From assembly GCA_037201625.1 (NCBI GenBank), contig JBBCGR010000003.1:2356001-2420000 (forward strand): a stretch of DNA of 64,000 bases. Direction: 5' to 3'. Positions within the stretch are counted from its first letter, which is position 1. Every line of letters starts with the position of its first letter. Position numbers and translations under genes: made by a program. Below the pieces are notes generated by a model. The model saw only the letters and a program-made list of their open reading frames with translations. It made no database searches and was not told the DNA's origin. Source of the stretch: JAMXLO01 sp037201625 (lineage in GTDB: Bacteria > Pseudomonadota > Alphaproteobacteria > Acetobacterales > Acetobacteraceae). Shown one piece after another: positions 9,087-17,133 of this stretch.

Positions 9087-9716
9087 TCAGCCCGCCAGGT
9101 CGCGCACGAACTCCGCCATGCCGGTCAGCCGCGGCGTCGCCAGGCGGGCGGCGTGCAGCACGCTGCGCACCGCAGCGACCGCGGCATCCAGGTCGGCATT
9201 CACCACCGCGTGGTCGAACTCGGGCCAGTGGGCGATCTCGTCGCGCGCCAGTGCCATGCGGCGGGCGATCTCGGCCGTGTCGTCGCCGGCCCGCCGCCGC
9301 AGCCGTGCCTCCAGCGTGGCCAGCGACGGCGGCAGGATGAACACGCCGACCACGTCGCCCGGCAGGGCCTCGCGCAACTGGCGATGGCCCTGCCAGTCGA
9401 TGTCGAACACCACGTCCTGGCCCGCGCGCAGCGCCTGTTCGACCGGCCCGCGCGGCGTGCCGTAGCAGTGCCGGCCGAGCACGCGCGCCCATTCCAGCAA
9501 CTCGCCCGCCGCGGCCATCCGGTCGAACTCGGCCTGGTCGAGGAAATGATAGTGGGTGCCGCCGATCTCGCCGGGCCGCGCCGCCCGCGTGGTGACGCTG
9601 ACCGAAGGTCGCAACGCGGGCTCGCTAGCCAGCAGCGCATCGGCGATGGCGGTCTTGCCGGCACCAGACGGCGCCGACAGCACCAGGCACAATCCACGCC
9701 GGGCGATCGCGCTCAT
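9087..9716 (-). CDS. gmk: Guanylate kinase
   Basis: A 209-residue enzyme that phosphorylates GMP/dGMP to GDP with ATP. The P-loop APSGAGKT lies near residue 15, followed by the GMP-binding segments SVSVTTRAARPGE and GTHYHF, then DVVFDIDWQGHRQL, and the lid region with paired arginines (ARLRRRAGDD, IARRMALAR). Starts at the ATG at 9716, overlapping the stop of yicC by 4 bases (ATGA). YicC-Gmk pairing is conserved in alphaproteobacteria. Confidence 0.96.
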   Translation of the reverse strand: MSAIARRGLCLVLSAPSGAGKTAIADALLASEPALRPSVSVTTRAARPGEIGGTHYHFLDQAEFDRMAAAGELLEWARVLGRHCYGTPRGPVEQALRAGQDVVFDIDWQGHRQLREALPGDVVGVFILPPSLATLEARLRRRAGDDTAEIARRMALARDEIAHWPEFDHAVVNADLDAAVAAVRSVLHAARLATPRLTGMAEFVRDLAG

Positions 9717-10591
9717 TCGATGTTCTGCACCTGCTCGCGCAACTGCTCGATCGTCGCCTTCAGCTTCAGCCCCGTGGCGGTCAGCGCCACCGAGGCCGAC
9801 TTGCTGCACAGCGTGTTGGCCTCGCGGTTGAACTCCTGCACCAGGAAGTCGAAGCGGCGGCCGATATTCCCGGCCTCGCGCAGCAGCGCAGCCGCCGCCT
9901 CGATATGGCTCGCCAGCCGGTCGAGTTCCTCACGCACGTCGGAACGCGCGGCGAGCAGCGCCACCTCCTGCGCGATGCGCTCCTCCGGCAGGGTCGGCGC
10001 CTCGCGCAGCAGCGCGACCAGGTTCTCCATCACCCTGGCCCGCTGCATCGCCGGCTGGTCGGCGGCCTCCTCGGCGGCCTGGCGGTGCAGCACGGCAATC
10101 TCGCCCAGCAGGCGGGTCAGCGTCCCGGCCAGCCGCGCGCCTTCGGCCTCGCGCGCCGCCACCAGCGCGGCGAGCGCCCGGCCGAAGCCCGCGGCGACCG
10201 GCGCGGTGTCGATCGCCTCCTCCGCCTGGGCCGCACGCAGCACGCCGGGCAGCGCCAGCAGCGCCTCCACCCGCGGCACCGGACTGCCGGGCAGCCGTGC
10301 ATGCAGGTCCATCGCCAGCGCCAGCACCTGTTCCAGTGCCGCCGGATCGGCCACCAGCCGCGCTTCGCTCTCACGCTTCACCGTGAGATTGGCGGTGACG
10401 TTGCCGCGCTTGAGCGCCTTGCCGACCGCCTCGCGCAATGCCGGCTCCAGTGCGTCCCAGCCCGACGGCAGGCGAAAGCGCAGGTCCAGGCCGCGGCCGT
10501 TCACGCTGCGCAGTTCCCAGGCCCAGGCATGGTCGCCGACACTGCCCTCCGTGCGGGCGAAGCCGGTCATCGAGGCGAGTGCGTTGCTCAT
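9713..10591 (-). CDS. YicC/YloC-family endoribonuclease
   Basis: A 292-residue protein with the YicC N-terminal domain (LASMTGFARTEG, then WELRSVNGRGLDLRFRLP) and the C-terminal DUF1732 domain ending in the motif FLVQEFNREANTLCSKSAS. E. coli YicC is an endoribonuclease acting on small RNAs; the role here is inferred by family. The start of gmk overlaps its stop. Full length and intact. Confidence 0.93.
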   Translation of the reverse strand: MSNALASMTGFARTEGSVGDHAWAWELRSVNGRGLDLRFRLPSGWDALEPALREAVGKALKRGNVTANLTVKRESEARLVADPAALEQVLALAMDLHARLPGSPVPRVEALLALPGVLRAAQAEEAIDTAPVAAGFGRALAALVAAREAEGARLAGTLTRLLGEIAVLHRQAAEEAADQPAMQRARVMENLVALLREAPTLPEERIAQEVALLAARSDVREELDRLASHIEAAAALLREAGNIGRRFDFLVQEFNREANTLCSKSASVALTATGLKLKATIEQLREQVQNIE

Positions 10592-10639
10592 GCGGCGCGT
10601 GTTCTACCAGCGGGCCGGTTGGCTGGATATCCTGCGCGC

Positions 10640-11404
10640 ATGCAGATCCGCTCCGCCCTGATCACCGGCGCATCGGCCGGCATCGGTGCCGCGCTCGCCG
10701 AGGCGCTGGCGCGGCCTGGAGTGACGCTGCATCTGTCGGGCCGCGATGCCGGACGGCTGGAGGGGGTGGCCGCCGCCTGCCGCGCGCTGGGTGCCACGGT
10801 GGAGTGCGCCGTGCTGGACGTACGCGATGCCGATGCGATGGCGGCCTAGATCGCCCGGGCCGCGCCGCTCGATCTGGTGGTGGCGAATGCCGGGGTGACG
10901 GCGGGGACGCTGGGCGGCACGCCCGACGCGCCCGAGCCGGTGCGGAGCATCTTCGCATCAACCTCGACGGCATGCTGAACACCGTGCTGCCGGCGATGGC
11001 GGCGATGGCGGGCCAGCCGCCCGGTGCGGATGGCGTGCGCGGCCGGATCGCGGTGATCGCCTCCATCGCGGCGTTCGCGGCCACGCCCTGGGCGCCGTCC
11101 TATGCCGCCTCGAAGGCGGCAGCCGACCTGTGGACCGTGGGCAGCGCGCCAGCGGCATTGCGGCGCGGCGTGGTGCTGACCAGCGTCTGCCCCGGCTATA
11201 TCCGCACGGCGATGACCGCGGGCAACCGGCTGCCGATGCCGGGCCTGATGGACGCCGGCCGGGCGGCGGCGCATCATCCTGCGCGGCGTCGCGGCCGGGC
11301 GCAGCAGGGTGGTGTTCCCGAGGTGGATGGGGCTGCTGGCGCGGCTCGCCGGGCTGCTGCCGCCCGCGGTGATGGCAGCGGCGGCCCGGCGGCGCCCGCT
11401 GTGA
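10640..11404 (+). pseudogene. Short-chain dehydrogenase/reductase (three disruptions)
   Basis: The restored product is about 254 residues. It has the SDR cofactor motif TGASAGIGAALAEAL near the N-terminus, LVVANAGV in the middle and the catalytic YxxxK as SYAASKAAA. Three lesions break it. The first is an in-frame TAG at 10847-10849, where the family context (AAxIARAAPLDLVV) suggests a lost TGG Trp codon. The second is one missing base at about 10951 (IF/RINLDGM). The third is one extra base at about 11270 before IILRGVAAGRSRVVFP. It may make an oxidoreductase of the classical SDR class; the substrate is unknown. The gene is divergent from yicC with 48 bases between them. Confidence 0.8.
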
Positions 11405-11435
11405 CCGGGCGCGCCGGGCGGCCCCCCTCCGTCGT

Positions 11436-12493
11436 TCAGCCTTCGGCCGGCGCCACGCCCAGGATGCGCTCGAACCGCTCGCGGTAGGCCGGCCAGACCT
11501 CGGGGTTGATCAGCCGCGGCGGACGCTTGCCGTCCAGGATGTCGATCAACTGCTCGGCGGCGAACCGCGCCATGTTGTCGCGCGATTCCACGGTGGCGCC
11601 CGCGGTGTGCGGACTGACCAGCACGTTGTCGAACGCCATCAGCCGATGCGTGTGCGGCGGGGGCTCATCCTCCCACACATCGAGGCCGGCACCGGCGATC
11701 TGCTTCTTCTCCAGCGCATCGGCCAGTGCGTTCTCGTCATGGATGCCGCCGCGCGCGGTGGTGACGAAATACGCGTGCTTCGGCATCAGCGCGAACTCGC
11801 GCGCGCCCATGATATTCTTGGTCTCCTTGGTGTACGGCGCGTTTACCGACACGTAGTCCGCGACACGCAGGATGTCGTCGAGGTTGTCGACCTTCTCGGC
11901 GCCTTTCGCGGCGACCTGCTCGGCCGTCAGGTACGGGTCGTACGCCAGCACGCGCATGCGGAACAACCCCTTGCACAGCTCCGCCAGCCGGCCACCGACA
12001 TTGCCGATGCCGATGATGCCAATCGTCTTGTCCAGCAGTTCGGTGCCGATGAACGCGTTGCGCGGATGTCGGAGGAGCGGCGCAGATGGCGATCCACCTC
12101 GATGATGCGCTTGGTCAGCGTCAGCAGCATCGCCAGCGCGTGTTCGGCCACCGCCTCCTTGTTGCCGCCCGACTGGTTCACCACGATGATGCCGTTGCGC
12201 GTGCACGCATCCACATCGATCGTGTCGTAGCCGGCACCGTTCGACGACACCGCGACCAGGTTCGGCGTCTTCGCCAGCAGCGCGTCGGTCACCTGCAGAT
12301 GCTTGCCGATCACCTGGCGCGACGCACCGATCTGGTAGGCGTGCGCCTGCGTCAGCACCGGATCGGCTTCGGCGTCCGGCGTCTCGTTCTCCAGCTTGTC
12401 GAGCTGGATGTCCGGCCGCTTCGCGAGGATGTCGGCGAAGATCGGCCCGGACAGGTACTTCACGTAGAATACGCGCTTCGCATTGGGCGCCAT
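11436..12493 (-). pseudogene. NAD-dependent D-2-hydroxyacid dehydrogenase (frame disrupted once)
   Basis: The restored protein is about 352 residues and cytoplasmic. It has the catalytic N-terminal domain with VSSNGAGYDTIDV, the Rossmann motif GIIGIGNVGGRLAE, and the catalytic set TARGG (Arg), WEDEPP (Glu) and SPHTAG (His). Start at the ATG at 12493 with AAAGGA upstream. One base appears missing at about 12062, at DIR/NAFIGTEL, which splits the gene. Similar to 3-phosphoglycerate/glyoxylate/formate dehydrogenase-like members; the substrate cannot be fixed. It lies 14 bases downstream of the aminotransferase on the same strand, so the pair may act together in amino-acid/keto-acid metabolism. 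Confidence 0.87.
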
Positions 12494-12507
12494 TGGGACG
12501 TTTCCTT

Positions 12508-13707
12508 TCAGGTCAGATTGCTGCAGAAGCGTTGGATACGCAGGCACGCCTCCCGCAGGACTTCAGTATCGGCAGCGTAGCTCAGGCGGAAATGGCCGGG
12601 ACACAGGAACACCGTGCCGTGCACGGTCGCCACCCCTTCCTCCTCCAGCAGCGCGGTGACGAAGGTCAGATCGTCGTCGATACGTGTGCCGCGTGGCGTC
12701 GTGCGGCCCAGACATCCGGCTATCGAGGGAAACACGTAGAACGTACCTTCAGGCTTGTGGCAGACGATGCCGGGTGCGGCGTTCAGCAGCGTCACCACCA
12801 TGTCGCGCCGCGCGCGGAAGGTGCGCACCATATTGTCGATGAAGTCGGTCGGCCCGCTGAGCGCCGCCAGCGCCGCGGCCTGGCCGACCGTCGAGGTGTT
12901 CGACGTCGACTGGCTCTGCAATTTGTCGATCGCCCTGATCAGCGGCAGCGGCGCGCCGGCGAAGCCGATCCGCCAGCCGGTCATCGCATAGGCCTTCGAG
13001 CAGCCGTTCAGCGTGACCGTCCGCTCGCGCAGCCGCTTCTCCACCTGCACGATGGTCGCCGGCTTCTCGTCGTAGGCGATCTTCTCGTAGATGTCGTCGG
13101 TCAGCACCCACACGCCGGGATGCCGCAGCAGCACCTCGCACAGCGGCCGCAGGTCATCTTCGGTGTAGCTGGCGCCGGTTGGATTGCACGGGTTGTTCAG
13201 GATGAACCAGCGCGTGCGCGGCGTGATCGCCGCCTCCAGGTCTTCGGCCCGCAGCCGGAACCGGTTGTTCTGGCTGCACGGCACGAACACCGGCGTGCCG
13301 CCCGCCACCGCCACGATGTCGGGATAGCTCACCCAGCACGGCGTCGGGATGATCGCCTCATCGCCGGCGTTCAGCGTTGCCAGCATGGCGTTGAACAGCA
13401 CCTGCTTGGCGCCGGTGCCGATGATCACCTCCTCCGGCCGGTAGTCTAGTCCGGAATCACGGCGGAACTTCTCGGCCACCGCGCGGCGCAGCGCCGGCGT
13501 ACCGGCGACGTCGGTGTATTTCGTGTCCCCCGCCTCGATGGCGTCGATCGCGGCCTGCTTCACATGGGCCGGCGTATCGAAGTCCGGCTCGCCGGAGGAC
13601 ACGCCCAGCACGTCGCGGCCCTCCCGCTTCAGCGCGGCGACCTTCTGGCGGACGGCGATGGTCTGGCTCGGGCTGATACGGTCGAGGCGATCGGCGATGA
13701 ACGGCAT
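12508..13707 (-). CDS. Class I PLP-dependent aminotransferase (aspartate aminotransferase type)
   Basis: A 399-residue fold-type I transaminase. Start at the ATG at 13707 (MPFIADRLDRISPSQT). It carries SGEPDFDTP, the NNPCNPTG substrate/cofactor motif near 171-178, Asp205 in TDDIYEK and the PLP lysine Lys238 in SKAYAMTGWRIGFAG. It belongs to the subgroup-1-gamma aspartate/prephenate aminotransferases common in alphaproteobacteria; the amino-acid preference is not decided by these motifs. Divergent from the FAD oxidoreductase with 57 bases between them; upstream of the hydroxyacid dehydrogenase. Confidence 0.93.
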   Translation of the reverse strand: MPFIADRLDRISPSQTIAVRQKVAALKREGRDVLGVSSGEPDFDTPAHVKQAAIDAIEAGDTKYTDVAGTPALRRAVAEKFRRDSGLDYRPEEVIIGTGAKQVLFNAMLATLNAGDEAIIPTPCWVSYPDIVAVAGGTPVFVPCSQNNRFRLRAEDLEAAITPRTRWFILNNPCNPTGASYTEDDLRPLCEVLLRHPGVWVLTDDIYEKIAYDEKPATIVQVEKRLRERTVTLNGCSKAYAMTGWRIGFAGAPLPLIRAIDKLQSQSTSNTSTVGQAAALAALSGPTDFIDNMVRTFRARRDMVVTLLNAAPGIVCHKPEGTFYVFPSIAGCLGRTTPRGTRIDDDLTFVTALLEEEGVATVHGTVFLCPGHFRLSYAADTEVLREACLRIQRFCSNLT

Positions 13708-13764
13708 GGCGCGGAGCCTAGCTTCGGGTTGCGCAACCCGGCAACCGGCCGCATCGTCGGCTGC

Positions 13765-15075
13765 ATGCACGAACCCCTGTCCGATCGTAACGGCCCGCCC
13801 GACGTCTATGTCCGCGGCGCCCCGCCGCCGCCGCCGACCCAGACGCTGGACGGCCAGCGCCACGTCGCGGTCGCCGTCATCGGCGGCGGCTTCACCGGCC
13901 TGTCCACCGCGCTGCACCTGGCGGAATCCGGCGTCGAGGTGGCGGTGCTGGAGGCGAAGGCGTTCGGCTGGGGCGCCTCAGGCCGCGCCTTCGGCCAGGT
14001 GGTGCCGTACCTGAAGCCCGGCCACGACGCGATCCTGCGGCATTACGGGGCCGAACGCGGCCAGCGCATCGTCGACGCCGTGGCGGAGGGACCCGACCTG
14101 GTGTTCGAACTGATCATGCGCCACGGCATCGAGTGCTGGGCGCTGCGCTCGGGCCTGATCTTCGCTGCGCACTCGCCGTCCGGCCAACGTGGGCTGGAGG
14201 CGCGCACGCGCTACTGGCAGCAGCGCGGCGCCCCGGTCGAGATGCTGGAGGGCGCACGCTGCGCCGAGGCCATCGGGTCGCCGCGCTATACCGTGGCGTC
14301 GCTGGAGCGGCGCGGCGGCAACCTCAATCCGTTCGCCTATGCGCGCGGCCTCGCGCACGCCGCCGCGCGGTTCGGCGCGACGCTGTACGCGCCGGCGCAG
14401 GTGCGCTCGCTGAAGCGGCAGGACGGGCGCTGGGCGGTCGACACCGGCAAGGGTGGGCTGACCGCGGACAACGTGGTGATCGCCACCAACGCCTATACCG
14501 GCGACCTGTGGCCCGGGCTGCGCGAGAGCATCATCCCGATGCGCGGCCACGGCTTCGTCTCGGAGCCGCTGTCGGACAATGTGCGCCACACCATCCTGCC
14601 GGAGCGCCAGTCGCTGACCGACACGCGGCATCTGTATTCCGGCGTGCGCATGCTGCCCGACGGGCGGCTGCACGGCAGCGCGCACGGCCCCAGCTTCGGC
14701 GCCGAGCCGCGGGCCGACTGGCGCCGCGTCGATGCGCGCATCCGCCGGCTGTTCCCGCAGCTTGGCGCGGTGAAGTGGCAGCAGGCCTGGAGCGGCTGGG
14801 TGGCGATGACCACCGACCATTTCCCTCGCCTGCACGAACTGGCGCCCGGACTGTACGCCGGTCTCGGCTACAACGGCCGCGGCATCGCGGCGGCGACGAT
14901 GATGGGGCGCGACCTGGCCACGCTGGTGCGCGGCGGGCGCGACGACGCCACCGTGTTCCCGCTGAGCCCGCTGCGGCCGCTCGGCTGGCACCGCATCGCA
15001 CCGACCCTGGTCCGCGCGCTGGTGCAGGTCCAGCGCGTGCGCGACACCTTGAACGAGGCGCGCCTGGGCCGCTGA
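13765..15075 (+). CDS. FAD-dependent oxidoreductase, DAO family (PuuB-like)
   Basis: A 436-residue flavoprotein. The dinucleotide-binding motif VIGGGFTGLSTALHLAESG is near residue 35, and FGWGASGRAFG follows, a variant of the ASGRNGG flavin motif seen in gamma-glutamylputrescine oxidase-like enzymes. The C-terminal segment has WSGWVAMTTDHFPRLHEL and YAGLGYNGRGIAAATMMGR, typical of the DAO superfamily. The likely reaction is oxidative deamination of a secondary or primary amine. The ATG at 13765 lies between the divergent aminotransferase and this frame. Ends 4 bases from the convergent methyltransferase. Confidence 0.9.
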   Translation: MHEPLSDRNGPPDVYVRGAPPPPPTQTLDGQRHVAVAVIGGGFTGLSTALHLAESGVEVAVLEAKAFGWGASGRAFGQVVPYLKPGHDAILRHYGAERGQRIVDAVAEGPDLVFELIMRHGIECWALRSGLIFAAHSPSGQRGLEARTRYWQQRGAPVEMLEGARCAEAIGSPRYTVASLERRGGNLNPFAYARGLAHAAARFGATLYAPAQVRSLKRQDGRWAVDTGKGGLTADNVVIATNAYTGDLWPGLRESIIPMRGHGFVSEPLSDNVRHTILPERQSLTDTRHLYSGVRMLPDGRLHGSAHGPSFGAEPRADWRRVDARIRRLFPQLGAVKWQQAWSGWVAMTTDHFPRLHELAPGLYAGLGYNGRGIAAATMMGRDLATLVRGGRDDATVFPLSPLRPLGWHRIAPTLVRALVQVQRVRDTLNEARLGR

Positions 15076-15079
15076 GCGG

Positions 15080-15985
15080 TCATTTCCGCAGGACGGCATA
15101 GAACTCGATGGAGGCGGGCGGCGCGTCGGGCGGCGGCAGGAAGAACTCCGCCCCGGACCAGCGGGCGTACTGCATGCTGGCCGCGACCAGGGCGATGAAC
15201 GAGGCCGGCGTGAAGCAGTGGTAGTGCAGGTCGGCGCCAATCTCCCAATCGGTCCTGGCGGCGCCGCCTGGCCCGGCCATCACCAGCGAATGCCATTCCT
15301 CGTAGTGGGCGAGGTCCCGCTCCCGGCGGTAGTCCTCGTGGTCCAGGACCATGTGCGCAATCGGCGTGACCTCGCGCGGCTGGTCGAAGGTCCGGTCGCG
15401 GTCCGGCACCACCAGCACCAGGCGGCCAGCGTCGCGCAGCACGCGATGCGACGCGACCAGCGCGCCGATCGGGTCTGGCGTGTGCTCGATGACGTGCGAG
15501 GCCAGCACGAAGTCCACGCTGCCGTTCCCCAGCGGCTCCATCGTTTCGATCCGGCCGACCAGGTCGACCTCCACGAAGTCCTCGAAATCCGCGACTCCGG
15601 GAAACGAGCGCGATTCGTCGCTGCCATAGGCGAACGCGTCCACGTAGCGGACCGACGCAGCCAACGGCACCGGCAGTGGCCGCCGGCCGGCGCCGAACTC
15701 GATGCCCTCGCCCCGCACCAGGTTTGCCAGGTACAGCCGCATCAGATTTGGCTCCCGCAGCACCTCCGCCATCGACCTGGCGCGCAGCGCGGCTGTGACG
15801 GGACAGGGCGGCCCCAGCGGAATCCTTGCCAGCTCCGCCCACTCGATGATCTCGATGTGCGGAATGCCGGCCAGCCCCTCGTCGCGGAACCATTCGGCGT
15901 AGGGGACGAAGCGCCGCCGTCCGTTGACGATGCAGTAGACATGGGGTGCGTCAGGCGTCCTGATGAACCGCAGGTCGTCGTGCAT
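15080..15985 (-). CDS. Class I SAM-dependent methyltransferase
   Basis: About 301 residues. After an N-terminal segment of about 100 residues that I do not recognise there is a Methyltransf_11-like core: IEFGAGRRPLP (motif I), then SVDFVLASHVIEHTPDP (motif IV region) and GRLVLVVPDRDRTFDQPR. I prefer the ATG at 15985 because GAGGAG lies 6 bases upstream; an in-frame ATG at 16021 overlapping the upstream stop (ATGA) is the alternative and would add 12 residues. Last gene of the minus-strand glycan operon; it probably methylates a sugar or lipid-linked intermediate, which is inference from neighbours. Confidence 0.87.
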   Translation of the reverse strand: MHDDLRFIRTPDAPHVYCIVNGRRRFVPYAEWFRDEGLAGIPHIEIIEWAELARIPLGPPCPVTAALRARSMAEVLREPNLMRLYLANLVRGEGIEFGAGRRPLPVPLAASVRYVDAFAYGSDESRSFPGVADFEDFVEVDLVGRIETMEPLGNGSVDFVLASHVIEHTPDPIGALVASHRVLRDAGRLVLVVPDRDRTFDQPREVTPIAHMVLDHEDYRRERDLAHYEEWHSLVMAGPGGAARTDWEIGADLHYHCFTPASFIALVAASMQYARWSGAEFFLPPPDAPPASIEFYAVLRK

Positions 15986-16017
15986 GTCGGTCTCCTCGCG
16001 GGCCTTCGTCGCGGCGG

Positions 16018-17133
16018 TCATGCCGCTGCCTCGCACACCGGGGCCGGGGTTTCTTCGACGACGCCGATCCCGTTCTCGCGCAGCAGCGACGTGAAGCGCC
16101 GCGCGAGCACCGCGCTCCTGTCCCAGTAGGCGTCCAGCCGGTCGGCAACGAACGTGCGAAGATCGCCTGCGGCCCGGGTGGCCAGGAAGTCCTCCATGGT
16201 CAGCGCCGGCAGCGCGTGCGTCTCGGCCAGTTCGCGCATCCGTTCGTCATGCATGACCACCAGACACGGCACCCCGCAGCGCATGGCGATGATGTTGCCG
16301 TGCAGCCGGACCCCCAGCGAGAAATCGAAGCGGCTGGTAAAGCTGCACCATTCCTCGACCGAGAAGAACGCATGCAGCGTGTCGCGCAGGACGGCAGTCG
16401 CATCCGGCCCGTCCCCGATGCCGAACTTCGCCACCAGCGCCTGTTGCGACGCGGTGAGCGGACCGGAGCGGGCCAGTGCGAGGTCCACCAGCGTGAAGGG
16501 CGACTGCGCCATGTAGTGGACCGGACCGCCGGCGAGCGCGCGGAGCTGTCCCATCAGGACGGGAAAATCGCCCACGAGGTCGACGTGCAGCAACACCGGA
16601 CCATCGCGCCGAACGCGCTGCTCCATGCGCCTGCGCGCGCCGGGCGGCGGGGCGAGCATGTTCGACGGGCAGCCGACGATCTGCCAGTTCTCGATGCCGA
16701 GGGCGCTCAGGAACCGGGCGGAGGTGGCGCCGCGCACACCGAAGCTGCGGCACTTCCGCGCCACGACGTAGAGGAAGCGGATGCTGCCGGGCGGCAGCAC
16801 AAAGCGGCCGGATCCCAGCGGCCCCTGGCAGCCGATGCTGAAGACGCAGAGCGGAACCGTCAGGGCGGCCAGCCGGTCGGCAAGCTGCCCGAGGTCGAGC
16901 GCCGGATTGATCATGTTGGCGCACACCAGGACCGCCGCGTCGAACCTGCGATTGAGCGTCGCCGGATCGAAGTCCCAGTCGAAATAGGTCTTCGACCCGG
17001 CCATGATCTGGTGGGCGGCAAAACCGAACGCCAGGTTGCCGGTATTCGACCCGGTCGCCATGAACAGGTCGGTCGGCGTGCTATCGGGCGTGCGCACGAC
17101 GAACGGGCTTTTGCCGATGACCGCGAGCCTCAT
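16018..17133 (-). CDS. Polysaccharide pyruvyl transferase-family protein
   Basis: A 371-residue protein resembling the polysaccharide pyruvyl transferase (CsaB/WcaK) family: a GT-B-like fold with GSNTGNLAFGFAAHQ near residue 30, the VFSIGCQG segment, SFGVRGATSARFL (a conserved RGxxS-type motif) and SLGVRLHGNIIAMRCGVPCLVV (conserved RLHG). These proteins add ketal-linked pyruvate or related groups to surface polysaccharide. It overlaps the upstream glycosyltransferase by 4 bases (ATGA), so the genes are co-translated. Full length. Confidence 0.85.
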   Translation of the reverse strand: MRLAVIGKSPFVVRTPDSTPTDLFMATGSNTGNLAFGFAAHQIMAGSKTYFDWDFDPATLNRRFDAAVLVCANMINPALDLGQLADRLAALTVPLCVFSIGCQGPLGSGRFVLPPGSIRFLYVVARKCRSFGVRGATSARFLSALGIENWQIVGCPSNMLAPPPGARRRMEQRVRRDGPVLLHVDLVGDFPVLMGQLRALAGGPVHYMAQSPFTLVDLALARSGPLTASQQALVAKFGIGDGPDATAVLRDTLHAFFSVEEWCSFTSRFDFSLGVRLHGNIIAMRCGVPCLVVMHDERMRELAETHALPALTMEDFLATRAAGDLRTFVADRLDAYWDRSAVLARRFTSLLRENGIGVVEETPAPVCEAAA

